Positions 26,674-38,129 of a DNA stretch of 64,000 nt are shown in pieces. Within the stretch, counting starts at the first letter, position 1, and every line of letters starts with the position of its first letter. The stretch comes from Bifidobacterium mizhiense. Lineage in GTDB: Bacteria > Actinomycetota > Actinomycetes > Actinomycetales > Bifidobacteriaceae. Location of the stretch: contig NZ_BPWE01000004.1 in NCBI RefSeq assembly GCF_020884755.1, positions 62,001-126,000 of the forward strand, in the 5' to 3' direction. Both the position numbers and the translations under genes were made by a program. The notes beneath the pieces are model-generated. The model was given only the letters and a program-made list of their open reading frames with translations. It had not been told where the DNA came from and did not search any database.

Positions 26674-26675
26674 CT

Positions 26676-28784
26676 TTATTTGCGCTTCTTCTTTTCGCGG
26701 ATGTGCACGGAGATCTGAATGGGAGTGCCCTCGAAGCCGAACTCCTCGCGCAGGCAGCGTTCCAGATAGCGGCGGTAGCCGTGCTCCAGGAAGCCGGTGG
26801 CGAAGATCACGAAACGCGGCGGCCTGGTGGAAGCCTGGGTGGCGAAGAGGATCCTCGGCTGCTTGCCGCCCCGCAACGGATGCGGATGCGCGGCCTGAAC
26901 CTTGCCCAGGAAGGAGTTGAGCTTGCCGGTCGGTATGCGCTTATCCCATGATTCCAGAGCAGTGCGCATGGCCTTGGCCAGCCGATTGGTGTGCCAGCCG
27001 GTCTTGGCAGACAGGTTGACCCGCTCGGCCCAGGTGACCCGGTCGAACTCGGTCTGCCAGAGCCGCTCGAGACGCTGACGGCCGAAGTCGTCCAGCAGAT
27101 CCCACTTGTTGAAGACCAGGACGATGGCCCGGCCGGCATCCACGGCCTGGCTCATGACCTTCAGGTCTTGGTCGGCGATGGGCTGGGAGGCATCGAAGAG
27201 AATCAGCGCCAGTTCCGAGCGTTCGATGGCCGCCTGGGTGCGCAGACTGGAGTAGTACTCGGCCCCCGAGATCTTGTGCACGCGACGCTTGATGCCGGCG
27301 GTGTCGATGAAGAGCCAGTCCTCGCCGTCCACCTGTACCACCTCGTCGACCGGGTCGCGGGTGGTGCCGGCCACATCGTGAACCACGGCCCGCTCCTCGT
27401 GGGCCAGCTGGTTGAGCAGGGAGGACTTGCCCACGTTGGGCCGGCCGACCAGAGCCACCCGACGCAGCCCCTCCGGGGTGAGGAATCCCGATGTTTTCTC
27501 AGCCTTGCTGAGCTGTTCCAGCGCTGCATCCAGCAGGTCACCTATCCCCCGGCCGTGCATGGCGGAGATGGCATAGGGTTCGCCCAGGCCCAGCTTCCAG
27601 AATTCCGAAGCGGTGTAGTCGGCCATCCGGTCATCCAGCTTGTTGACAGCCAGGACAACCGGTTTGCCGGCGGCCCGCAGCATGGTGACGATCCGCTCGT
27701 CGCTGGCGGTCAGCCCCACCTGACCATCCACGACCAGAATGACGGCATCAGCCAGGGATACGGCGACCTGCGCCTGGGAGGCGATGGCGGATTCGATGCC
27801 CTCCACATCGCTCTCCCAGCCCCCGGTGTCCACCAGCTTGAATTGGGTGCCGGCCCATTCAGCCTCGTAGCTAACCCGGTCCCGGGTTACGCCAGGGGTG
27901 TCCTCAACCACGGCAGCACGGCGGCCGAGAATCCTGTTGACCAGGGTGGACTTACCCACGTTGGGCCTTCCCACCACGGCCAGCACGCCCACGGCCTTAG
28001 GGCCTTGGTCCTGGTCATCCTGATTCTCGGAGCCGCCCTCTAACAGGGCGCGGTCCTCCTCGTCCAGCTCATAGTCGTCCAGGTTGCGGGCGTACTGGTC
28101 GTAGGAGTCCTCCTCCATGGCCGAGGAGACCAGATCGATCAGGACCTGCAGGGTCTGCTCGAAGGTCAGATCGGAGTTGTTCACGGTGGTCACCCCGTCC
28201 GCGGCGCTCATGAAAGAGGTGACCTTGGAGTCCCGGGCATCCCGGGCAGCCAGATCCTCGGCGCCGGCTGACCCGGCCTGGGCCTGGCCGCTTCGACGGG
28301 CTTGGCGGACCTCCTCACGGGCTGTCAGCAGTACACGGACCTGGGCATCCGGGGCCACCACGGTGGTGATGTCCCGTCCTTCGGCCACCACGCCCCGCTC
28401 CTGGTCGGCCATAATGGCCCGCTGGGCAGCGATGAGGACATGCCGCACTGCCGGAATCGAAGAGACCACGGAAACATGCTCGGAGACCCTGGTAGAGCGT
28501 ATCTCTTCATCCACGTCACGACCGTCCAGGCTGACAGTGGGATGTTCGGGATCGAGCCCCATGACCAGGTGGCCACCGGTGATGGAATCGGCCACGGCCT
28601 CGGTGATCGCCTCCTGGTCGGGCTGGTCCGCGTCCAGGTCCAGCCCGCGGTCCATGCACCAGAGGGTGACCGCCCGGTACATGGCGCCCGTGTCCAGGTA
28701 GGCCAGGCCGAAATGCTTAGCCAGGGCCCGCGAAGTGGAGGACTTGCCCACTCCCGCTGGGCCATCGATGGCGACGGTGATCAC
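26676..28784 (-). CDS. der: Cytidylate kinase-Der GTPase fusion
   Basis: A 702-residue fusion. Residues 1 to about 225 are cytidylate kinase: P-loop [14 protein letters not shown] at 8-21, [13 protein letters not shown] and EGRDITTVV, which would phosphorylate CMP and dCMP. After an acidic linker, the rest is the ribosome-assembly GTPase Der (EngA). It has two G domains ([16 protein letters not shown] with NKLD, and [22 protein letters not shown] with NKWD) and a C-terminal KH-like domain ending in a Lys/Arg tail. This fusion is characteristic of bifidobacteria and some relatives. The start overlaps the rluB stop by four bases. Confidence 0.97.
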   Translation of the reverse strand: MITVAIDGPAGVGKSSTSRALAKHFGLAYLDTGAMYRAVTLWCMDRGLDLDADQPDQEAITEAVADSITGGHLVMGLDPEHPTVSLDGRDVDEEIRSTRVSEHVSVVSSIPAVRHVLIAAQRAIMADQERGVVAEGRDITTVVAPDAQVRVLLTAREEVRQARRSGQAQAGSAGAEDLAARDARDSKVTSFMSAADGVTTVNNSDLTFEQTLQVLIDLVSSAMEEDSYDQYARNLDDYELDEEDRALLEGGSENQDDQDQGPKAVGVLAVVGRPNVGKSTLVNRILGRRAAVVEDTPGVTRDRVSYEAEWAGTQFKLVDTGGWESDVEGIESAIASQAQVAVSLADAVILVVDGQVGLTASDERIVTMLRAAGKPVVLAVNKLDDRMADYTASEFWKLGLGEPYAISAMHGRGIGDLLDAALEQLSKAEKTSGFLTPEGLRRVALVGRPNVGKSSLLNQLAHEERAVVHDVAGTTRDPVDEVVQVDGEDWLFIDTAGIKRRVHKISGAEYYSSLRTQAAIERSELALILFDASQPIADQDLKVMSQAVDAGRAIVLVFNKWDLLDDFGRQRLERLWQTEFDRVTWAERVNLSAKTGWHTNRLAKAMRTALESWDKRIPTGKLNSFLGKVQAAHPHPLRGGKQPRILFATQASTRPPRFVIFATGFLEHGYRRYLERCLREEFGFEGTPIQISVHIREKKKRK

Positions 28785-29554
28785 AGTCCGACCTCCTTAT
28801 CCAGAGCCTTGATCTCGGCGGCGGAGAGCACCCGGTAGGAGCCAGGACGAATCTCGCCCAGTCGGATGGGGCCGATCTGGGTGCGCACCAGCCGGGTCAC
28901 CGGGTAGCCGATGGCGCCGAAGATGCGCCGGACTATACGGTTCTTGCCCGAATGCAGGACCACCTTGACGATGGTGTGCTCGCGGTTGTGGTCGATGATG
29001 GCGCAATGGTCCAACCGAATTAGGCCGTCATCCAGCTCCACACCCTGGGTGACCAACCTCCGGCAGACATTGCCACCAATGTGGCCACTGAGCGTGGCGA
29101 TATAGGTCTTCTCCACCTCGTAACGCGGATGCATGACGTGCTGGGCCAGCTCCCCGTCGTCGGTCATGAGGATCAGGCCCTCGGAGTCATAGTCCAGCCT
29201 GCCCATGTGGAAGACCCGCTCGTAGCGGTCCCCGATGATGTCGCGCAGGGTGAACCGGCCCTTGGGGTCGTCCATGGTCGAAAGGACCTTACGGGGCTTG
29301 TTCAGGGCAAGGGTGACATGCTTGTCGTTCAGATGGATGCGGGATCCATCAACGCGGATCTGCTGGTGGGATGGATCCACCCGGCTGCCCAAGGTGGTGA
29401 CCAGCTCGCCGTCGACCTCGACCCTGCCCTGGGTGATGATCTGCTCGCATTTGCGACGAGAGCCGAATCCGGCCTGGGCCAGCACCTTTTGGAGGCGGAT
29501 GCCTTCCTCCCCCTGTTCGTGCGCTCTGATCGCCTGTGTGTATGGATGTGGCAT
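28781..29554 (-). CDS. rluB: Ribosomal large-subunit pseudouridine synthase, RsuA/RluB family
   Basis: A 257-residue RNA modification enzyme. An S4 RNA-binding domain comes first ([22 protein letters not shown], about 20-75). The catalytic domain follows with the Asp-containing motif [45 protein letters not shown] closes the core. It would isomerise uridine in helix 90-area 23S rRNA if truly RluB; RsuA-type specificity for 16S rRNA cannot be excluded. I start it at the ATG at 29554 behind GGGAGAACG. Translationally coupled to cmk-der, an arrangement common in actinobacteria. Confidence 0.92.
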   Translation of the reverse strand: MPHPYTQAIRAHEQGEEGIRLQKVLAQAGFGSRRKCEQIITQGRVEVDGELVTTLGSRVDPSHQQIRVDGSRIHLNDKHVTLALNKPRKVLSTMDDPKGRFTLRDIIGDRYERVFHMGRLDYDSEGLILMTDDGELAQHVMHPRYEVEKTYIATLSGHIGGNVCRRLVTQGVELDDGLIRLDHCAIIDHNREHTIVKVVLHSGKNRIVRRIFGAIGYPVTRLVRTQIGPIRLGEIRPGSYRVLSAAEIKALDKEVGL

Positions 29555-29724
29555 CGTTCTCCCAACGTGGCCTGATAGATATGTAACGGTTAACGTTCCG
29601 GGCGACCGCAGCCGCCAAAAGGTCATATCATACTATATCGGAGCCTAGGGAAGTGTTGTTGGCTTGCCCTAAGCTGGAAGCTGTTGTTGTTCATTGTCGT
29701 CGAAGGGATTGCAAGGTGGGGAAC

Positions 29725-30945
29725 ATGACTATGGAAGCAAGTGCTGAGCCGGTCCTCGAACAGGCCGACGGGCAGGTTGCCGCAAAGCCCGTCCGCAGGC
29801 GGATCAGGCCTCGTGATGTGCGTTGGATTCGTGCCGCCGCCGAGCTGGCGGGCACCTTCCTGATCTGCGCGGTCATCTACCTGTCCTACAGCTTCGGCCA
29901 GCTGGTCATGGGCCAGCCCAGTGTGGTGCTGCCGGTCCTGGGAACCGCCCTGACCTACCTGGTCGTGACGGCCATGTTTGGCGGCGTCTCCGGCGGACAC
30001 TTCAACCCCGCCGTGACCGTAGCCGCCATGTTCACCTCGCAGATCAGCATGGTGGACGGGCTGATCTACATCGTCGCCCAGGTGATCGGCGCTATTGGCG
30101 CCGGTGCACTCGCTGTCGCCCTTGTGCCGGTCAGCAAGTCCGTGCCGGACAGGACCTGGCTCATGTTCTCGGTCAACGGTTTTTCCGGCGGCTCGCCCGC
30201 TGCAGCCACTCTGGGCCAGCAGCACATCGCCTTCGGGGCGCCCATGGCCATCGTGGTTGAGCTGATCGGCTGCATGATCGTGGTGGCTGCGGCCATCACC
30301 ACCCTGCGCTCTGACGGACGTGCCCGCCGCAACCATGCCCTCTACACCGGGCTGGCCTATGGCGTCGGCGTGCTGGTCACCTACCCCATCACCTGCTCGG
30401 GACTGAACCCCGCTCGCTCCACTGGTATCGCCATCTTCGCCCAGTCCAAGCACATGGCCGTCAGCCCGATCTCGCAGCTCTGGCTCTTCTGGATCTGCCC
30501 CCTGCTGGCTGCTTCTCTGGTGGCCCTGGTCATCATCATGACCAGCATCATCACCGACAACATGGCCATGCGTGCTATGGGTGCCGCTACTGATGCGCAG
30601 CGTGTTGCACAGGTGGATGCAGATGCTCAGGCACAAGCACAAGCTGATGCTTTTGCCCCCGGTGCCCAGGCTCAGGATCAATCGGCCCAGGCATCTCCTG
30701 CTCCGGTTCAAACTCCTGTTGCTGATACAACTGACACGGTCGCCCCTGCAGACACCAATGCTCAGACCGTTGATGTATCGTCTCTATCCGATTCCGATGC
30801 AGGTCAGAATACTGATGCTGGAGAGGACACTGTTGCCCCTGCTGAGGCAGGAACCATTCCTGATCTGCAGGTCGAGCCCCTTCATACTGCTTCTGAAAAC
30901 GAAGACGGTGACAATCAACCCGAAGACAAGCCTACTGAAAGCTGA
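29725..30945 (+). CDS. Aquaporin/MIP channel with long acidic C-terminal tail
   Basis: A 406-residue member of the major intrinsic protein family. Two half-channels carry the NPA boxes GGHFNPAVT and SGLNPARSTG, with about six membrane helices up to roughly residue 285. About 115 residues follow that are rich in Ala, Gln, Asp, Glu and Thr with no predicted fold and lower GC in the DNA. Such a tail is far longer than in ordinary aquaporins and lies on the cytoplasmic side. The ATG at 29725 follows AAGGTGGGG; upstream codons are rejected. Water or small neutral solutes would pass. It is transcribed divergently from rluB. Confidence 0.9.
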   Translation: MTMEASAEPVLEQADGQVAAKPVRRRIRPRDVRWIRAAAELAGTFLICAVIYLSYSFGQLVMGQPSVVLPVLGTALTYLVVTAMFGGVSGGHFNPAVTVAAMFTSQISMVDGLIYIVAQVIGAIGAGALAVALVPVSKSVPDRTWLMFSVNGFSGGSPAAATLGQQHIAFGAPMAIVVELIGCMIVVAAAITTLRSDGRARRNHALYTGLAYGVGVLVTYPITCSGLNPARSTGIAIFAQSKHMAVSPISQLWLFWICPLLAASLVALVIIMTSIITDNMAMRAMGAATDAQRVAQVDADAQAQAQADAFAPGAQAQDQSAQASPAPVQTPVADTTDTVAPADTNAQTVDVSSLSDSDAGQNTDAGEDTVAPAEAGTIPDLQVEPLHTASENEDGDNQPEDKPTES

Positions 30946-30959
30946 AAAGTCAAAAAAGG

Positions 30960-31307
30960 TCACAGCATCAGCTGAATGCTGGTGTAAGTGACCAGCAGGC
31001 CGATGCCCAGGGAGATGCTGATAAAGGCATCGAAGGGCACCGACCGCACCTTCCAGGGGCTGCGTTCCTTGAGGATCAGGCGCAGGGCGCCGCAAACCAG
31101 GGCCGCGACGGACACCAGTCCAGTCGCGGCCCATGTGTATCCGCAGAAGGCCACGAGCGCGGCGACAAGCACCACGAGAAAGATGATGGCCTCGCAGATA
31201 GGACGACCCTCCTGAGCCTCCGAGACGAAGGGGTGGCCTCGACCAGAAGTCTTGGGCGGTTGCGGGGGCTTGGGGTTCGGGTTTTCAGTCTTAGCCGCGT
31301 CTGCCAT
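30960..31307 (-). CDS. DUF3017 membrane protein
   Basis: A 115-residue protein with about 35 polar, Pro/Lys-rich N-terminal residues and three hydrophobic segments (AIIFLVVLVAALVAFCGYTW, GLVSVAALVCGALRLIL, FISISLGIGLLVTYTSIQL). It matches the actinobacterial DUF3017 pattern including LRLILKERSPWKVRSVPFD. The role is unknown. The ATG at 31307 is eight bases after AGGAG. Its stop lies 15 bases from the stop of the convergent aquaporin gene. Confidence 0.8.
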   Translation of the reverse strand: MADAAKTENPNPKPPQPPKTSGRGHPFVSEAQEGRPICEAIIFLVVLVAALVAFCGYTWAATGLVSVAALVCGALRLILKERSPWKVRSVPFDAFISISLGIGLLVTYTSIQLML

Positions 31308-31366
31308 GTTCTCCTGCCTTCCGCACATGCTCTGTCGGTTCGAGCCTACCAGTGCTGTTGACGCAA

Positions 31367-31412
31367 AGCGACCGTGCCGCCATCGCCCTTGGACGATGAT
31401 GGCACGGTCGCT
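31367..31412. terminator. Hairpin between aldehyde dehydrogenase and DUF3017 genes
   Basis: AGCGACCGTGCC at 31367-31378 pairs with GGCACGGTCGCT at 31401-31412, extended by ATCG/CGAT inside. It sits about 30 bases beyond the aldehyde dehydrogenase stop and probably ends that transcript, though the T-tract is only a short TTTG. Confidence 0.65.
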
Positions 31413-31440
31413 GTTTCAACAAGGAGCCGGAGCAGTCCGA

Positions 31441-32814
31441 TCAGTTCTTGTGCTGGAAGATCAGATGCTCGTTGGCGAAGGTGTCGAAGCCCAGGCTGTA
31501 GAGCTCGCGGCCGTAGCCGGAGTTCTTGATGCCGCCGAAGGGCAATTCAGGCATGGTCACCCATCCGCCGTTGATGAAGGTCATGCCGGTCTCGATGCGA
31601 CGGGCCAGGGCATCCGCATGGTCGGTATCCGAGGAGAAGACCACACCGCCCAGGCCGTAGCTGGAGTCGTTGGCCAGTTCAATGGCCTCATCCTCGTTGG
31701 CCACCTTGTAAATGGAGGCCACAGGGCCGAACATCTCCTGGTTGTAGACGGGGTTGTTACGGTCGATGTCCGTCAGAACCGTCGGGGTGAAGAAGGCCCC
31801 CGGCGAATCATAGGGCTTGTTACCGTAGGCGACCTTGGCTCCACCGGCCACAGCGCTTTCGACCTGCTTGGCCAGGTTGTCACGGGCGGAGACCATGCAC
31901 ATGGGGGCCAGCGTGGTTTCGGGGTTGCTGGGATCGCCCAGAACCGCGTGCGAGAAGGCATCGACGATGAGCGAAACGAAGTCATCGTAGCGATTCTCCG
32001 TGACGATGAAACGCTTGGAGGAGGTGCAGACCTGGCCGGCGTTCGTCAGCCTGGCACCTGGGGCCACCTTCTTGAGCAGATCCCAGTCAGCGTCATCCAG
32101 GACGATGAAGACGTCGTTGCCGCCCAGCTCCATGGAGGACTTCTTCAGGTTGGCTCCAGCCGACTTGGCCACGGAGGCGCCGCCGCGCTCCGACCCGGTC
32201 AGGGCCACGCCAGAGACGCGGGGATCGGCGATGGCACGGTCCACCTGGTCATAGTTGACAAAGAGGTTGGTCAGGCTGCCCTCGGGGGCTCCTGCTTCTT
32301 TCACGGTCTGTTCGAAGGCCACAGCCGAGCCGGGCACGTTGGAGGCGTGCTTGAGGATCATGGGATTGCCCAGAATGAAGTTGGGGGCGAACACGCGCAT
32401 GATCTGGTAGTAGGGGAAGTTCCAAGGTTCAACCATGAACACGATGCCGGTGGCCTGCTTGACGTAGTAGGCCTTGCCGGCGGGGTTGTCCAGGGGGACG
32501 GGAGCCAGCAGCTCCTCGGCGTGGTCGGCGAAGTAGTCGGCGATGTCTGCGCACAGCTCCACCTCGGCGCGGGCCTCGCCCACCAGCTTGCCCATGTCCA
32601 GGGTCAGGTTGGCTGCCAGGGTGTCCTCGTTCTGACGGAAGAGCTTGGCGACCTGACGCAGCTGTGCGGGACGATCTCCGGGGCCTTCCTGCTTGCGCCA
32701 GGTCTTGTAGAGGTCATGGCCACGGGCCAGGGCGTTCTCCAGGTCTTCATCGGTGGCATCTGGATAGGTCTTGATCAGTTGGTTGTTAAAAGGATTGACA
32801 GTCTGATAGGTCAC
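31441..32814 (-). CDS. NAD(P)-dependent aldehyde dehydrogenase, succinate-semialdehyde type
   Basis: A 457-residue aldehyde dehydrogenase. The cofactor site has VEPWNFPYY and LKHASNVPGSA, the general base Glu lies in MELGGND, and the catalytic Cys in NAGQVCTSSKR. EMFGPVASIYKV and LPFGGIKNSGYGREL close the protein. It lacks the longer N terminus of many aldehyde dehydrogenases and best resembles the GabD/SSADH-like group of about 455 residues. With sucCD nearby it could feed succinate, but the substrate is uncertain. It is a single gene with hairpins on both sides. Confidence 0.9.
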   Translation of the reverse strand: MTYQTVNPFNNQLIKTYPDATDEDLENALARGHDLYKTWRKQEGPGDRPAQLRQVAKLFRQNEDTLAANLTLDMGKLVGEARAEVELCADIADYFADHAEELLAPVPLDNPAGKAYYVKQATGIVFMVEPWNFPYYQIMRVFAPNFILGNPMILKHASNVPGSAVAFEQTVKEAGAPEGSLTNLFVNYDQVDRAIADPRVSGVALTGSERGGASVAKSAGANLKKSSMELGGNDVFIVLDDADWDLLKKVAPGARLTNAGQVCTSSKRFIVTENRYDDFVSLIVDAFSHAVLGDPSNPETTLAPMCMVSARDNLAKQVESAVAGGAKVAYGNKPYDSPGAFFTPTVLTDIDRNNPVYNQEMFGPVASIYKVANEDEAIELANDSSYGLGGVVFSSDTDHADALARRIETGMTFINGGWVTMPELPFGGIKNSGYGRELYSLGFDTFANEHLIFQHKN

Positions 32815-32886
32815 AATATCTCCTTCGAATTATGGGTACCTAGTCAGCATCATCGCTGGTCAGTTCATTCAGCATATCACCGCATT

Positions 32887-32938
32887 GGACCCTGCGGTCA
32901 AAGAATTTGCCGCAGGGCGACATTTGACCGCAGGGTCC
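32887..32938. terminator. 16-bp perfect hairpin beyond purH
   Basis: GGACCCTGCGGTCAAA at 32887-32902 pairs perfectly with its complement at 32923-32938 across a 20-base loop. The loop itself repeats the CCGCAGGG motif of the arm. It lies eight bases after the purH stop. The T-run (GGTTTTAT) is on the plus strand, so it is not a classical terminator for purH; it may work as a 3' stabilising stem. Confidence 0.65.
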
Positions 32939-32945
32939 GGTTTTA

Positions 32946-34547
32946 TCAGTGGAAGAAGTGGCGTGTCCCGGTCAGATACATGGTCAGATCGGCGTCCTGG
33001 GCGGCCTTGATCACCTCTGGATCACGGATGGAGCCTCCCGGCTGCACCACGGCCCTGATGCCGGCCTGGATCAGATATTCCAGACCATCTGCGAAGGGGA
33101 AGAAGGCATCGGATGCGGCCACTGAGCCCTTGGCCCGGTTACGGCCCTCATCCAGCGTGTTGGCGCGCTCGACTGCCAGGTGGCTGGAGTCCACCCTGTT
33201 GACCTGGCCCATACCAATGCCCACGGTGGCTCCCTGGTTGGCCAGGAGCACCGCGTTGGACTTGACCGAGCGGATGGCCCGCCAGGCGAAGGTCAGATCA
33301 TCCATGGTTGCCTGGTCGGCTGGGTTGCCGGAGACCAGACGCCAGGTGGAGGGATCGTCCCCCGGGGCGTCGATCAGGTCGGGCGTCTGCACCAGGGCTC
33401 CCCCGTCGATTTGACGGATGATCGGGCGCTGACGCGGACGGCGTTGCACAGACAGGATGCGCAGGTTCTTCTTGGTTCGCAGCAGGTCCAGGGCCTCGGG
33501 CTCATAGCTTGGAGCCACAATCACCTCGGTGAAGACCGGCTTGATCTGCTGGGCCATGGTCAGGGTGACCGTGCGGTTGGCGGCGATGACCCCGCCATAG
33601 GCGCTCATGGGATCGCAGGCGTGGGCGCGACGGTGGGCCTGGGCGATGTCCTCCCCCACGGCCAGACCGCAGGGGTTGGAGTGCTTGACTACGGCCACTG
33701 CGGGCAGGTCGGGGAAGTCCCAGACCGAGCGCCAGGCGGCATCCGCATCCACGTAGTTGTTGTAGCTCATTTCCTTGGCTCCGCCCAGGTGCTCTGCAGC
33801 GGCGAAGCCATCACGATCCAACGGGTCCAGGTAGAGGGCGGCCTTCTGGTGGGGGTTCTCCCCGTAGCGCAGTTGGCTGGCCAGACGCCAGGTGCGCGTC
33901 AGCGCCTGGGCTGGCTTCTGATCCTCGGCTTTGTCCTTTTTGTCGTCGACCCATGTACGTGCTGTCCACTCGGCGATGGCCGCGTCATAGGAGGCGGTCA
34001 GGGCGAAGGCTTTGGCAGCCAGACGTCTACGCTCGGCCATGCTGAAACCGGTGCCGGAGGCGATGCGGTCGGCTGCCAGGGCATAGTCGTCCGGGTCGGT
34101 GATCACAGCCACGCTGGCATGGTTCTTGGCGGCGGCCCGGATCATGGCAGGGCCACCGATGTCGATGCGCTCCAGGCACTGGTCAGCATCGGCGCCCTCG
34201 AGGACGGTCTGCTCGAAGGGGTAGAGGTTGACCACCACCAGGTCGAAGGGGGCTATGCCCAAGTCCTTGAGTTGCTGGACATGGTCGGGATTGGTCATAT
34301 CGGCCAGCAGCCCGGCGTGTATATGCGGATCCAGGGTTTTGACCCGGCCGTCAAGACTTTCGGGAAAACCGGTGACCTTTTCCACCGGGGTGACCTGGAC
34401 GCCCAGATCCTGCAGCTTCTTTGCGGTGCTGCCGGTGGAGACGACCTCGGTGCCTGCCTGGCGGAAGGCCGATGCCAGGGCCTCAAGACCCTGCTTGTGG
34501 TAGACCGAGACCAGTGCTCGGTTGATGGTTCGATTCGTGGTGACCAT
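32946..34547 (-). CDS. purH: Bifunctional AICAR formyltransferase/IMP cyclohydrolase
   Basis: A 533-residue enzyme for the last two steps of IMP synthesis. The N-terminal MGS-like cyclohydrolase domain (about 1-200) includes [33 protein letters not shown] and [20 protein letters not shown]. The transformylase domain has [15 protein letters not shown] with the catalytic Lys-His pair, [15 protein letters not shown], and ends in [15 protein letters not shown]. The ATG at 34547 is behind AGGAG; the upstream 71 codons of the frame overlap the previous gene and are not real. Last gene of the sucC-sucD-DUF6350-purH run. Confidence 0.97.
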   Translation of the reverse strand: MVTTNRTINRALVSVYHKQGLEALASAFRQAGTEVVSTGSTAKKLQDLGVQVTPVEKVTGFPESLDGRVKTLDPHIHAGLLADMTNPDHVQQLKDLGIAPFDLVVVNLYPFEQTVLEGADADQCLERIDIGGPAMIRAAAKNHASVAVITDPDDYALAADRIASGTGFSMAERRRLAAKAFALTASYDAAIAEWTARTWVDDKKDKAEDQKPAQALTRTWRLASQLRYGENPHQKAALYLDPLDRDGFAAAEHLGGAKEMSYNNYVDADAAWRSVWDFPDLPAVAVVKHSNPCGLAVGEDIAQAHRRAHACDPMSAYGGVIAANRTVTLTMAQQIKPVFTEVIVAPSYEPEALDLLRTKKNLRILSVQRRPRQRPIIRQIDGGALVQTPDLIDAPGDDPSTWRLVSGNPADQATMDDLTFAWRAIRSVKSNAVLLANQGATVGIGMGQVNRVDSSHLAVERANTLDEGRNRAKGSVAASDAFFPFADGLEYLIQAGIRAVVQPGGSIRDPEVIKAAQDADLTMYLTGTRHFFH

Positions 34548-34599
34548 GGAAACTCCTACTCCTATGCTTGAATGCCGAGGCGCCCCGCCACCTTCGGAC

Positions 34600-35972
34600 C
34601 TACTTGCCTGGTCTGCGGGTGGACGAGACCTGTCGTGGTGTGTCTGCTCGGTCGGTTGCCTTGGACTCCTTTCTCCCCTGACCGCGTGATTGGTTGTGTT
34701 TTTCTTTGTTTTCCGCCTTGGCGGAAGTTTTCTTGGTGTCTGCCTGACGCAGATAGTCAATCAGGATGTCCTTGATGATGACCAGGGCGGCAATGACGAG
34801 TACCAACAGCCATACTCCCAGCAGGCCGACCCCCAGGGAGGTCCCGATCATGCGCAGGGAGGAGGCTATGGGTACGCCCACTCCGGCAAGTCGCTGGCGG
34901 CCCAGGGCCCCGTTGGAGAGTTGGAAAAGCAGGGCAAGACCGAGCAGGGTGACCAGCCAGGTCAGGGCCATGGCCAAGGTTGCCATCAGGAAGCAGACTG
35001 CGGTATCTCGGGATTTCAGTCCCGCTTGGCGCACAGCGGCGTGAATTCTGACACCCCATGGTCCGGTGAGCAGCAGAATGCCCGCAACCACTCCGGCCAG
35101 CAGAGGCAGGTTGAGCAGGAGCAGACGAACCTCCTGCCGGGAGACCGGTTCTGGGAACAGCCCGAAGAGGGGCAGCGAGGGCAGACTTGAGGCGTGTCCG
35201 GACCAGAGGGTGAAGGTCGCCAACCCACCGATGTTGAAACCGCTTCCGAAGAGCCAGGAGGCAGCCCAGATGATCAGATTGGGCAGCCAGGCAAGGGAGG
35301 CCAGACTGGTCGTTACAGCCGAGGCGGTGCCCATACGCGTCAGTTTGAACAGACGGCCCACGTCTCCGTGATAGAGGGCGATCCATACAATCAGGGCGAT
35401 CAGGCCGGCGGTCAGCATGGCGGCCAAGAGTATCGATCCGGCCGTGAGTCCAAGCCGAATGGTCCTGCGAACCTGAACAGGCACGGCCTCTTTGATTCGT
35501 TTGGTGAAAGCCTGGCGGAAGGGTTCAGAGCGGACCCAGGCCCAGCCGTAACCCAATAGGAAGACCAGGCTGGTCCGCAAAAGAATGACCGGGGTGGTGT
35601 CCACCTGGACGGTCTGGCTGCCCTGCATGAGGATGAGGCTGCACAGCACCCAAACGACCAGGCCGGCAATGCACCCACCGACGGACATGCCCAGCCGGCT
35701 GACCAGGGAGCGAATCATCCAAATCAGCAGACCGGTCAGCAGCAGGGGGATGATGGTCAGGGTCAAGGCCCCGGCCGTGAATCCACAGCCCTGGGTGAGC
35801 AGGGTGATGGTTTCTGTCAGGGCCACAGTGGCCATGGACAGTGATGGCCCGCCCTCCTCAATGGAAATGATGAGCAGGAGCAGGGCCATGCAGGCGCCGA
35901 GGGCGACAGTGTAGATAAGTATGGCTAGGAAGGCCTCGAGGGCCCCCCGGAGCCACACTTTCACCCTGTCGG

Positions 35973-35976
<4 letters not shown>
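34600..35976 (-). CDS. DUF6350 (PerM-like) membrane protein
   Basis: A 458-residue integral membrane protein with about ten hydrophobic segments and a positively charged tail from about 405 on ([20 protein letters not shown]). The position between sucD and purH is the classic actinobacterial place of the DUF6350 family, whose mycobacterial member PerM is reported to influence cell division under stress. Sequence within the family is weakly conserved, so the assignment leans on topology and context. It overlaps sucD by four bases. Confidence 0.8.
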
Positions 35977-36892
<916 letters not shown>

Positions 36893-36896
<4 letters not shown>

Positions 36897-38107
36897 CGTC
36901 CCGTCTCCTTTCCTGCCTGGGCGGCCAGGGCCACGGCCTGGTCTGCCGCCTCCTCCATGGTGCGGGCCACCTTGAGCCGAGGCTGTTGGGCCTTGGCCAG
37001 CAGGTCCAGCCCTTCGGCAGCCTCATTGCCGTCGAAGCGGACCACGATGGGCCGGTCGTCGTTCTGGTCCTGCTCACCCTCAGCATCCACGGCTGCCAGG
37101 ATGCCCTGGGCCACCTGCTGGCAGGAGGTGATGCCTCCATAGACGTTGACCATGACCGAACGGACCTTGGGGTCGGAGAGGACCACGTCCAGGCTGGTAC
37201 GCATGACTTCAGGAGAGGCTCCGCCGCCGATGTCAAGGAAGTTCGCGGGTCCGATAGGAAGGCCCTGGCGCTGTCCTGACCCGGCCACCGCGTCCAAGGA
37301 ACTCATGACCAGTCCTGCGCCGTTGCCGATGACGCCTACCTGGCCGTCCAGATGGACGTAGTGCAAGCCTGCAGCCTTGGCCTTGGCCTCCAGAGGGTCC
37401 ACCTGGGCTGGGTCCGCGAACCGCTTCCAGCCGTCGTGCCGGAAGGCTGCGTTCCCGTCCAGGGAGATCTTGGCATCGAGGGCATCCAGGTGCTTGGTGG
37501 CCTCGTCGTCCGGGTCGCCCACCTTGGCCAGGGGGTTGATCTCGACCAGGGTTGCGTCACTGTCCTGGAAGGTGTGCCACATACCCAGAAGTATCTGTGC
37601 AGCCTGCTCCAGATCGGCATGGTAGAAGCCGATGCGCTCGGCCATGGTGCGGGCAGCCTGCCTGTCGAAATCCTCCAGGGGGCCGATGTGCAGGCGCCGA
37701 ACTGATTCGGGATGCTCGCGGGCGATGGTCTCCACCTCGGTGCCGCCGCTGGCCGTGGCCAGGACATCGTAGTCCCGGGAGGTGCGGTCCACCGAAATGG
37801 ACAGGTAGTATTCGTGCAGGATGTTGCGGGCCTCGGTGACCAGGATCCCGCTGACAGGATGGCCATCGATGTTCATGGGCAGAATGGCCTCGGCCAGTGC
37901 CACGGCCTGTTCGTGATTCTCGGCTCGCTTGACGGCTCCCGCCTGTCCCCTGTGGCCGATGGTGGCCTGGCCCTTGATCATGCAGGGATAACCGATGACA
38001 TCGGCCGCCTGGCCGGCCTCTTCTGCTGTTGAGGCATAGACGGCCCTGGGCTGGGAGATTCCATGCTCAGCGAGCAGCTGCCTGGCCTGATATTCGTACA
38101 AATCCAT
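36893..38107 (-). CDS. sucC: Succinyl-CoA synthetase beta subunit
   Basis: A 404-residue ATP-grasp subunit: MDLYEYQARQLLAEHGI at the start, the nucleotide-binding region MIKGQATIGHRGQAGAVKRA, and VEINPLAKVGD. The C-terminal ligase domain has NFLDIGGGASPEVMRTSLDVVLSD and VNVYGGITSCQQVAQGI. The usual K-x-Q-V-x-x-G-x-R-G motif is altered to KGQATIGHRG. Length is normal. It follows apt by 22 bases and overlaps sucD. Confidence 0.96.
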
Positions 38108-38129
38108 GGTGATGGTCCCCCAATCGTGC

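Noticed and set aside
31252-33414. 720-codon plus-strand open frame
   Set aside because: It lies antisense to the aldehyde dehydrogenase and purH. Its Gly/Val/His/Gln-rich translation is typical of the shadow of GC-rich coding DNA.
34548-34760. N-terminal extension of purH
   Set aside because: These codons precede the conserved start, overlap the end of the DUF6350 gene and encode a Pro/Arg-rich nonsense stretch. AGGAG supports the ATG at 34547.
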